Shown piece after piece: positions 34,185 through 43,909 of a stretch of 64,000 nucleotides of DNA. Under the pieces are notes generated by a model that was given only the letters and a program-made list of their open reading frames with translations, was not told the DNA's origin and did no database searches. The translations under genes were made by a program, and so were the position numbers. Source of the DNA: Saururus chinensis (Eukaryota; Streptophyta; Magnoliopsida; Piperales; Saururaceae); NCBI GenBank assembly GCA_035235625.1, contig CP141150.1, positions 29,962,756-30,026,755 of the forward strand. The letters run 5' to 3'. The first letter of the stretch is position 1, and every line of letters starts with the position of its first letter.

Positions 34185-35575
34185 TGTTGTTACGTTTGAA
34201 CCAAGATTATGAAGATGTTAAATTCAGATTTGTTTTACTTACCAATTATGGTAGACAAGGTCGATCCACAGGGAAAGCCTTGTGCAACAAAGAAAATGAT
34301 TACGAAAAAAAATAGAGAAAAAAAATTAAGAGAGAAAGATTATTAGAGTATTTAGGTAATAAAGAATTAAGAAAATAAAAAGATAAAACACTAAGGCATT
34401 AATGGTCATTATAATATCTAGCAATTTTCTTTATGTGTTATGTTGTCTCAGTTAGAATTGAATGAAGATTTTATCTAACTGAAAGATATGAATATTAAGA
34501 GCAAAAATAAAGATAAGAAATACTTTGGATAGATGAAGGATAAAACGAATTGTTTCTTTAAGAGTTCTATGTATCAAAATCACAAAAGATAAAAAAGAAG
34601 AACAATATTAAATAAACATCACTTCAAATAACCAATACTTACTTGAAACCATTTATGAAACATGAATAGAACTCCATTAGATTAAAAATCACCTTTAGCC
34701 TTAGCTAGAGAGCTTAGAAAGCCATTACAATAAAACTAAAAACAAAAGTAAAAGAGAAGAGAAGAAAATAGAAGAAGAGAACTCTAAAGAGGAGGGGATG
34801 ATGCTTCTACCATCTCCACCCTTCTATTTATAGGAGTAGAAGAGGTTGCTTCAAAGGGGAAGGTCCAATCATATCCCTTAATTGTATCCTAATTTATTGC
34901 TTAATTGGTTGCTTCTTTGGTAATGATTAGATTCTAAATCAATCAAATAAATCAATAATTTATTTAGCAAATAAATATCTTTGAGTCTTCCTTTAGTTAT
35001 CCAATTAGCTTCATTGTCTTTCCTTATGTGTAAAAATCACAATCAATGAAAAGATTCTCCATGTGTTGGCCTCGGGTTAGTTAACTAGTTGTCCCTTTGT
35101 ATGCTGGATTTGACCCATATATCTTCGGCATTATGAATTTCTTCTTAAAATAGCGATTGTAACCACTGAAGTCTGCTTTCCAATGACACTAGAATCATAT
35201 CAATCCGAATTATACATAGAAATATATGGTCGACATACTAAGGCTGTGTCAATCTGTCTAAATTAGTTTCTTCTCGAATTTAGTTCTCTTGATACAAATC
35301 TGAAATCCAACGGGTCCAAAAGGTTGTGTTTGACCATTCCATGTATATTTAGACCATTAAGAGCCCATTCAAGACTTTTAAATAACTTTGGGTAGTTGGG
35401 ATTTACTTCTTCTTCTACTTGGATCATGTTGAAGCCTCTTTAGACATGTAAACACAACTAAGGTCCAACTCACCTATTGAAACATAAATAGCCCAAAAAA
35501 GTAGTTAATTAACACAAAATATGATTTTTATTCAAAATTTTAAAGCATCTAATTGAACATTATTTTAGTGCATCA
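34185..35575 (-). mobile_element. Solo LTR (Tat-like) nested in LTR2
   Basis: 1391 bp. On the plus strand it starts TGTTGTTACG and ends TTTAGTGCATCA, flanked by GTTTA (34180-34184) and GTTTC (35576-35580). The sister LTR1 keeps the empty site as ggGTTTCacact, so the original target was GTTTC and the left copy has one mutation. On the minus strand a ccctgtggatcgacct block resembles that in the 19236-20410 solo LTR, so the lineage is likely the same. There are no coding remains. Confidence 0.88.
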
Positions 35576-36060
35576 GTTTCCCACTTGCAGGAGGCCTCTA
35601 TGCACACTCCATGTCATGTTATAGGACACTTGCCTATGAACCAACAACCAGCCAAGCCTTGATTATCATGCATTCAACCATCCATCTTGCGCAAAATTTA
35701 TTGTGTGCACATCCGGGAGTGGCTCTCTGCATATGCCTACTAAGTGGGCCTCACATCTGATTCCTATGCCAAGTAGGAGTCTTCCAACCTCCATCTCATA
35801 TGCATAGGAGTCCCTTGTACTGATGGTGACCAACTCTCCATCAAGTCCCACTCTCAATAGGACTTCTGAAATTTGTATGACAATACTCCAATGCTGTTGA
35901 TGCCCGACACACTTGCCACAAAGTGTGTATGCCTTGGTTGTCTGCATGCTAAGAGTAAGGAGCTGCCCTACCTATTGGCCTATTCTACAACTAAGGGTTT
36001 AATAATTAACCGCTACTTTATTAAGTAACCTTTCCACGGAACTAAGGAATATACAATAAT

Positions 36061-38243
36061 TGTAGCACTCCATGTTCCGATTACGCTTAACCCAAGAGGG
36101 TTAGGGGTAATTATATAATTTTAGTTAAAATTTAAGGGGCTATAAGGGATAAAACTATTGTATCTGGTTAGAGCTTGAAGTAACGAGCGTAACAAATTGA
36201 AGAACACACGAATTGGAGGTCGGGAACGAAAGTTATGACATTGGGAAGCATGCCATAAATAGGCGGGGCCCACTTTGAAATTGTGAGAGAACCTACCCAT
36301 GTGTAGTCTAGTTTTGAAGGGCTCGTCGATATGAGTCCATCGGTACTAAGAACGCGCGATTCCAACTTTGGGATAAGAAGTTATCGTATTTTGAAGTTTG
36401 AATTGTATTTGGTTGAAATATTAATAAAATAATAAAGAAACGACAAAATAGTTGACGTCATCCGAGCTGAGCAGCTGCGCTGTCAAGCAGTGTCATTGCG
36501 GCCGTCATCGCATGACGCGCGCGTCTGGCATACCGACCATTATTTCCGTCCATTTAAATGATGCCACATGGCGCGAGCGTGTGCGCGCGTATTTGGCGTT
36601 CCTCCGTACACTTGCACGCCATTTCATTATAAATAGTCATTTCCGGTCATTCTTCCAGAAGCATTTTGGAAGTCATTCTGAATCCGTTTTCTTCTGTTCA
36701 AAAAGCGTTCTTAGCTAATTCGATAGTGTTCTACGTAATGGAAGTGTCCATTCTTTGAGTTAACAATCCTATATAGGGGAAACGTCCCAAGGCAAGGGGA
36801 GGTTATGTCGTCCACTTACGGGTGTGGAAAGGGTAAAGTGTCTCCGGGCAAGGGGAGGTTCTGTCCACCGCCTACGGGCGTGGAAAGGGTAAAGTGTCTC
36901 CAGGCAAGGGGAGGTTCTGTCCACCGCCTACGGGCGCGGAAAGGGTAAAGTGCCTCCGGGTAAGGGGAGGTTCTGTCCGCCGCCTACAGGTGCGGAAAGA
37001 GTAAAGTGTCTCCGGGTAAGGGGAGGTTATGTCTGCCGCCTACGGGCACGAACATGGTAAAGTGTCTCCAGGCAAGGGGAGGTTTTGTCCACCGCCTACG
37101 GGCGCGGAAAGAGTAAAGTGTCTCCAAGTAAGGAGAGGTTCTGTCCACCGCCTATAGGGCATAGAAAGGGTAAAGTTTCTCCGGGTAAGGGGAGGTTTTT
37201 CAGCCGCCTACGGGCGCAGAAAGGGTAAAGTGTCTCCAGGTAAGGGGAGGTTTTGTCCACCGCCTACGGGTGCAGAAAGGGTAAAGTGTCTCCAGGAAAG
37301 GGGATGTTCTGTCCGCCGCCTACGGGCGCGGGAAGGGTAAAGTGTTCCGAAGTTAGAAGATGTTCTGGCCGCAGTCTCCGGATCAGAAAGGGAGGACGCC
37401 CTGAGAAAACGAACAACTCCAAATGTCGCCACTTCTGGAATTGCAGGGGAGTACGCTTTTCTGACCTTCTAGTATAATATGATTTATATGAATGCACATC
37501 TTAATTAGTATATTACTAATTAAGATATATAATTTGCTGATCTGATATATGCTGATATGTTCTTATTTAATCTACTTTGATTTATTCTATTGTGATCTGA
37601 ATTACTCTGAAATGCTCTATTGTGATTTGACTTACTCCGATCTGATGTAACCGATATGGTCAGATGGAATCTGATATGTTCTGATGGGATCTGATATGAT
37701 TCAACATGATCTGTAGTGTGTTTTGCTCCGCTCTATGATAGAGTGGTACGTGTGTTTTTGTTAGTGTTCTGCTCACCTATGTGAGATGTGTATTTTACTG
37801 AATTATTGACTTCTGTTTGACTCCAACGATTTATATGATTTCCATCTGATTTTGAATGATTATTCGGATATAAAGATATATGTATTTTAACGTATATGAT
37901 TTTTGTGATGCTTGATGCATGTATTAGCTGTTAGGCAGAATTACGTTTGGATCCGATCGTATTGAAATAATGTCAGAGATGGTATCCAATACGTGCGTAG
38001 GCAACCAACGATAAAATAACGTTGGCCCGATCCAAATTAGTTATAAAATTAGGTTTGTTTTAATCTATGCGCAACGGAACGTTATAGCTTCGTAGCGCTT
38101 AGAAGAATATTATGACTCTCGTACTCAGAGTCTACAGCTCTTGGTCCGTCGATTTTAATTTTTCCACTTATTTTATACACTCCGATTATGTTTTCCGAAC
38201 TAACCCCCAGTCCGGGTCGGGTTTTTCGGGTTGGGGTGTTATA
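36061..38243 (-). mobile_element. Solo LTR (Ty3-like), 2.2 kb, with a 56-bp array
   Basis: 2183 bp, TGTAGCACTCC to GGTGTTATA on the plus strand (the last base pair has mutated from CA to TA), flanked by perfect repeats ATAAT (36056-36060 and 38244-38248). Its sequence is homologous in reverse orientation to the solo LTR at 27076-29198; for example ggatccgatcgtattg and gcgtaggcaaccaacg match the other copy. Open frames inside (36452-36718, 37208-37497) are not genes. Confidence 0.9.
36780..37345. repeat. 56-bp tandem array, about 10 units
   Basis: Units of the form gtccaccgcctacgggcg, ggaaagggtaaagtgtctcc, gggtaaggggaggttct repeat with a strict 56-bp period: unit starts at 36863, 36919, 36975, 37031, 37087, 37143, 37199, 37255, 37311. 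The related LTR at 27076-29198 has no such expansion, so the array grew within this copy or its sub-family. Confidence 0.92.
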
Positions 38244-38248
38244 ATAAT

Positions 38249-41200
38249 ATATTGGGATTTGGGGTTTTATTAAATACTAACAATTAGAAGGGTAAAATAC
38301 TATAAAATTTTTCTCTATGCTCTTTATTAAAAAAGACCAAAGATAAAATTAACCTCCAATACTAATCAAAATTTTAATATCTTATTCTTTTAAAGCACTA
38401 AAACCCTAGGCACCACCCCTTGCTACTCTGCCCTCTACCAAAATGTTGATGCTGCTAGCCTACATTTAGTCTATGAACCGCAGCCAAGTGGCCATAGTTG
38501 GCCCTTAGCCATACTTGGCTGCCAAGTTGCATACCACCGCTTGGTGGCATAGATGGACCTAGTTTTAGCTGGCCTCAAGCTTGGCCTTGACCACCCCACG
38601 GTTAGGAGGACGATGATGAGTGGTGAGTACAATGACCATAGTAAATGGAAATGAGATTTTTTTAAGAAGTCCTAAATTAAATATGGTGAAGGTGGGTAAA
38701 CTTTAAGGGGTAATGTTGTCATGGAGGAAAACCATTGACAAGTTTTATAAATTTATTATCTATTTTTAATTTTAAAAATTCTTAAGGGAGCTACTCAATA
38801 AAGTTGACACTCAAAGCGGTTGTTTGAAATTTCTCCTCCAGTAAAAGGAGGAGATCACAATTTTATACAATACATTTTACTATATTATGTGTAGAAAATT
38901 TTAATTAAAGTGATGCCTCCAAGATTGTGGAAATTTCATTGGATTTGCATCTCCTTTTGTCATTATTCCACATGCTATCACTGAGAAAAAGAGCTAAGGT
39001 GAGTGTGGGGTAGACCAAAGTTCATATATATGATAAGCAAGAAGTATACCAAAGTTGGTTTGAAGAAAATGATGGTTGGAGGAGGTGGGCCAAGAGATTG
39101 GAAACATTGGCTTTAGGGAGGTTTTTGAGAGAGGAAAAATGAGAGTAAGAGGGAACTTTTTTTCAAGGTACTATTGTCACAACTAGGGTTGAAACTTTTA
39201 AGGGCTGACCCATTGTAGGCTATGGCCTTAAAAATCCCGGCCTATCTCAAATAGGACTAGGCTAGAGCCATGGAAGACCGTATCGATCGATATGGGTGCC
39301 AATTGTACCCATATTAGCCCATATTCAATCGTCCCCATATCGACTGAGACCGATACGGTTCACCCCCACAGGAATTGTCAATGTGTATCGGCCATACTAG
39401 CCTTATCTTATAGGACGGAGGGAGTGGTAGTTTGTATGGGAAGGAAAGTAATAGTGTATGGATCTAAAATGAACTAATTTTAGAGCACCCATATCGGCCG
39501 ACCCTCCATGGTCTTTTTATGCTCTAAAAGAAGTATTATAATGATATATTTGTATCAAAGGCTTCATGCCCGTTTTGGCATGTGCTAAGCAAAGCATATC
39601 ATTAGTGCATAGCCATGGTCATCAATACTGTCATCTGTATCGATACAGCCTTCCATGGCTAGAGCCAAGGGCAAAAAACCCTATCATCCTTGACCCAACT
39701 AGGTGGTAGTATAAAGTCAACTTGACAAACTCTATCTCATGTTAACTTTTTAGAGGGCCGACATTGGTGGGCCACCATCAAATGCAGGTATGGGACCGAG
39801 GGGGATGAGTGGAAAATCATAGAAGAATCAGATTGATATATTTAAGGCAAATGTTGATGAGTGGAACCCGTTCTTCATAGCCAGTCAAAGTTTCATCCCT
39901 AAATCAACGACTTAAATTTGACGCGGTTAAAAAGATAAGCCCCACATATTGGAATGACCCCAAATTTGGTAGACCCCCATATTCAAAGGAGATATTTAAA
40001 ACCTAATTGGTTACACACCTATCTTACAACTCTAAGGACCCAACTTAGAAAATGTAATCTCAACCGTTTATTTAATGGTGAGATGGGAGTGCCATGATGA
40101 AGGGGGCCCATAATTCCAAATGGGCCCAAAATTTATGGCCCCTCATTTTTTACAATGCTCTTTCTATTTCTCTTGGTCCCACCCTCAAAAAATATTAGTA
40201 AGATATATGTTACAAAAATCAACCTGATATACTCTTTTATCAAGTTGACTTGAGCTTACCTTTTTCCATATATATATATATATATAGTCCCGTTTATATG
40301 AGTCGGGGCTCATATACGCCTACGTGAGCCCAGGCTCTATGGGCCGTCGGTTTTACATCCGGAGGCCCATAATACTCATCAATAGCGACTCGTGTTTTAG
40401 CGACGTAAGTAGCGACGCTTTATAAGCATCGCTAATAGTCATTAGCAACGCTTATATTATTATTAGTGACGTTTATAAGTGTGGCTAATAGTCTTTTTTG
40501 TTGTAGCGTGAGGAGGAACTGGTAATGACATTGGAGGATGAGCTTGCGGTGGTGGTGGTGGTGAAGGAGCTGGTGGTTGTGAAAGAGGAGGAGCTAGATG
40601 GGCGGGGCTAGGAGGCGGACATTGGAAAGGCTGGTTTAGGGTTCAATATTTTGGTGTAGAAGGAGGAGGAGGAGGAGGGAGTAGGATCTGTGGAGGAGAA
40701 AGAGGAAGAGGTGGAGGGGTAGGAGAAGAAAGTGGAGGAGGAGTTGGCGGCAACAAAGAGGAGGAATTGGCAGCGACTGTGGAGGATGAGCTTGAAGTGG
40801 TGGTAGAGGAGCTGGTGGCAGTGAAAGAGGAGCTAGCTAGGCGAGGTTGGGAGGTGGAACTTGGCGAGGCTGATTTACGTTTGAGTATTTTAGTATAAAT
40901 AAAGTATAAGGGGGAAGGGGCATTTGAGCAACTTCCAATCACATGTGCAGAGGTTTACATGTGTAGAGGTTTGCATGTGTGTAAGGTCATTTTTAGTATT
41001 TTGGTGAAATGTAATAATTGAATAACTATTTCTTAAAATTGCTCATATTCTAAGGATGAACCTGGGTTAGATGATCATTTGAAGAATACAACGTGACACT
41101 TGGGAACTACATTGAGAAGTGGTCAATTTAGTTGGGGAAGAAGCGCAATCAAACAGGGCGACACAGGAAAAATTAATTATAATTTTGTTATGGTTTTAAT

Positions 41201-41395
41201 TTTGTAGCTTCTGTTTCCTTACGGTTTTATTTTTAGTGGTTGTTCTCTCTTTGTATCTGTTTTCAGGTTGCTTAGAGCTCTGGTTGGGGGAAGTGTGTAT
41301 TCCTGAGGCTCCTCTTTGTTCTTTATTTATATATTTATTAGGCTCATCTTTGTTCCTTCCTTATGAGCTAATACACATTTTTTATTTATCGATAA
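38249..41395. other. Intergenic, repeats, no gene seen
   Basis: Mixed repeat sequence. 38880-39190 matches 43190-43625. 39270-39670 has many gatacgg / atatcg words and a Stowaway-like end (gacggagggag) at 39415. 40375-40510 holds a CACTA-like right end (TTTTTTGTTGTAGCGTG with gcgacgctt motifs). 40510-40910 is gga-rich with a direct duplication. 41190-41395 ends in a short A run after an atcgataaaaaaa tail, like a LINE 3-prime end. Reading frames here are composition artefacts. Confidence 0.5.
40530..40905. repeat. Direct duplication of about 135 bp in a GGA-rich block
   Basis: 40530-40665 and 40770-40905 share gtggaggatgagctt-like starts, then gaggagctggtgg, gtgaaagaggagct, then ggcgaggct and ttttggtgta / ttttagtata ends. 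The block between is (gga)n-like. No intact reading frame covers both copies. Confidence 0.65.
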
Positions 41396-41985
41396 AAAAA
41401 GTTCGTCGTCAAATAGAACAGACTCAAAAGGGACATGAACTCCTTTCTCGAAGGGTATTGGAAACAATTGGGAGGGAAGTTTAAATGCTTTGGTATAATT
41501 TTGTATTTGTAATTTGTATTACATGTTCATGTAATCTATAAATTTTTATATCCCATTTGTTACAACCTCATTCATCCATTCTTGGTTCCCATGCACACTC
41601 ATCTATAAAGTTCTGATATTATATGCTGGCCAGCTGTTTTGGATATCTGGTGCCATGTACGGAACCCGGATACCCAAATTAAGGAGGCGTCTGAGTCCAA
41701 AAATACACGAAGATTCCAACACCAACCTCGCACCAATTGATATAGGGATATCCATAAGCATTTCAAATTATTTATTGGATATCATGCAAGTAGACATTGT
41801 TGATATCATCAAGCACAAGCAAATGATGATTTATTATCTACTGATTATTTATAGGATAAGTTTGGCCAAAGACAATATGTGTCGTATACACAACAGGGGC
41901 ATAAGAGGGGCCCTCAAGTAATATTCTACATAAATAGGAGGTAGTGGTGCCGTTCTTTGATTTAGATTCTGCCTTAATAGTCTCT

Positions 41986-42333
41986 TCAAACATTCATCTT
42001 GTCATAATCATCGAACTTATCATAGTCATTGTAGTCATCATAATCATCTTTGTCATCATAGTCATCATCATAATCATCTTCATAGTCATCGTCATATTCG
42101 TCTTCATAATCAGCGGAGTCCATGGAAGCACTTCGATCATAGGTATTGGATGTAGTTGAGTAGTCACTTGCGCTGAACAGGCTATACTCCAGCTGCTGGC
42201 TCTCAATCTCATCCATCTTGGGCATCATCATCTTGCGAGACAGCTTCTGCTCATCTTCTACTCCATTCACTGTTGTGGAGGTGCAAACTGCAACCGCAAA
42301 AGCTAGGAGCAAGACAAGTACTGTAAACTTCAT
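41986..42333 (-). CDS. Small secreted protein with Asp/Tyr-rich tail
   Basis: 115 residues, no intron needed. I start at the second Met (MKFTVLVLLLAFAVAVCTST) because it begins a clean signal peptide (about 22-24 residues); the upstream in-frame Met adds nine polar residues that would bury it. The mature part has EQKLSRKMMMPKMDEIESQQ, then a Ser/Tyr/Thr stretch (SASDYSTTSNTYDRSASMD), then about 36 residues almost only Asp and Tyr with some Glu, Lys and Asn (DYEDEYDDDYEDD and so on). No Cys remains after the signal peptide. The acidic Tyr context is ideal for tyrosine sulfation, and the tail could bind calcium; both are inferences. I do not recognise the family. A TATA box lies at 42411-42420. 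A dead paralogue sits at 16809-17120. Confidence 0.7.
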   Translation of the reverse strand: MKFTVLVLLLAFAVAVCTSTTVNGVEDEQKLSRKMMMPKMDEIESQQLEYSLFSASDYSTTSNTYDRSASMDSADYEDEYDDDYEDDYDDDYDDKDDYDDYNDYDKFDDYDKMNV

Positions 42334-42410
42334 CTTCTCAGGATGATGTATTGCAAACATTATGAAACTAGGGGAAGGGAATGTGATGCCTGAAACATTG
42401 GCCAGACATG

Positions 42411-42420
42411 ATAATTATAG
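42411..42420 (-). promoter_or_regulatory. TATA box of the Asp/Tyr-rich gene
   Basis: The minus strand reads CTATAATTAT about 80 bp upstream of the chosen start codon, the same relative place as CCTATAAATA in copy A. Conservation of position between the paralogues supports it. Confidence 0.6.
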
Positions 42421-42905
42421 GGCAAAACTGCATAGATATGGATGAGCAAGAACAAGTGGAGCAAGTGATGCAGTAAAAAGATTTGATTAACTCCATACTC
42501 GAAATTTTCATAGAAATAGGAGTCTTCCACCTCCTAAAAGAAACGTAATATGGATGCGTATCATTTCCCTAACAGGTCAAATATTTCGACCTTTTCTCCA
42601 AAATGTAGTCAAATTGGCAGGTCACCTGAATGCTGCATGGCGCACACAACAGCATAGCTAGCTAGCTTGCTCGTCATGTTGTTTGTAGAGGTAGGTAAGT
42701 GAAGACACACGAAGTCCGTCCACAAAGGTAAGACGTTTAAACAAGCAAATCATGCCTTTGGAAGCAACCGCGCGCCAAAGTAAAAGACTTCTTGATAATT
42801 AACACTGGTAATGGGCGTATTCGCACCACACATATTAACTATATTGATTAACTGGTGTAGGTTACTTACCAAACTTTAATCCACTTAGAAAAGGAGATGG
42901 TTTAT

Positions 42906-43909
42906 GTAGCGTTGCCACATGACTTGAGGATACAATAATAGATTGGAAAAAGTTTATATGAGCCTAGGCATTGTGAGCCTTTGGATCTTGACTTAATGGC
43001 ACTCATTAAAAGAGGAGGTGGGTTATAGTGTGTTATATGCCCTCTATGTTTAAGCTTGCCCAAAGTCTTAACTCCACCCCTGCGGGTAGGTAATTTAAAC
43101 CTACTTACCCTGAGTTGTGTGAGCCGGTGGATCTGAATTCCATGGCATGTGATGCCCGGGCTCCCTAATTAGATTTTACTACATTATAAGATTTTGATCA
43201 TTAAAGTGACTGAAGAAATCAAGTCCTCTCAGCTGGCACAAACCGACATTTAGAGCTGCCATGGTTGTGGAAATTCATTTGCTTTATCTTCCTCATCGAT
43301 TGTTCCATACTCGGCCAAGGGGCAGGATGAACAACGAAATGACATAAGTTTATTTGGAGAGCAAGAGGTGGACCAACACTTATCTGGATATGGAGGGGTG
43401 GGCGAAGGATGGATTCAATTGCCAGAGGGATGGGCTTGAGGGCACGGGACAATGCATGGGTGTGGGGTTAAGGGGATTGGAACGATGAAGAGGATGGCCG
43501 GAGGGGGTGGGCGACAAGGTAGGAAATTCCGAGTTTAGGGCGGGTATTTGCTAGAGAGTAAAAATGAGAGAGCAGGAGGAACCTTTTTGTTCAAGGTACT
43601 ATTGTCATAATTCAACTAACTAATTAATTGTTTGATTCTCAGATTCTTTCTCTTGGCATTTATACATTGCAATTTCTCATGTTTTAGCCTGAGATGCAAC
43701 TCTGGCTAGCTAACAGTCAGATCATGGTACATATGATGGCCAGCTAGCCATTGCTACAGTAAATTGCAGCTATGGCTAGTTTTTTCCTTTTAGTTAACTC
43801 AGTTGCTAACTTTCTTTCTTTTTTTAGGGCTAATAATTGTGGCACTATAAGTCTAGTGGCGGAACCCACAACTAAATACAATATGCCTTACATTTTATAT
43901 TGTGAGAAT
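42906..43909. other. Intergenic with dispersed repeats
   Basis: Contains two gtgagcc-ggatct words of the dispersed family described at 48478 (42953-43000 and 43110-43165) and, at 43190-43625, a copy of the repeat seen at 38880-39190 (shared ttgtggaaatt-cattt, then ttgttcaaggtactattgtca). No gene is supported. Confidence 0.5.

Larger units (their letters stand above)
31537..36004 (-). mobile_element. Deleted Ty3-type LTR retrotransposon
   Basis: Two LTRs in the same orientation bracket a 1.4-kb interior. On the plus strand LTR1 (31537-32576) starts TGATGACCTTG and ends GGATATAACA; LTR2 (33995-36004) starts TGATGACCTAG and ends near GGGTTTAATA. On the minus strand a purine tract GTGGGGGAAGC sits directly before LTR1, where a polypurine tract should be. 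Only gag remains; protease, RT and integrase are missing. LTR2 lacks about 430 bp present in LTR1 (deletion between two catgc words) and carries a nested solo LTR. No target duplication was found (ctctg and attaa), and no clear primer-binding site is seen. Confidence 0.8.
41396..42905. repeat. Paralogous segment, copy B
   Basis: Same order and orientation as copy A (15045-15260 and 16565-17830): gggacatgaac, tgtattacatg, caacctcattcatccattc, then gcatttcaaattattta, gataagtttggcc, the gene body, then gcatagatatggatgagcaa and acgtaagacg-type upstream words. Copy B has the intact gene. Confidence 0.85.

Noticed and set aside
41944-42159. Ile/Val-rich plus-strand frame over the copy B gene
   Set aside because: Antisense shadow of the Asp/Tyr codons of the minus-strand gene.
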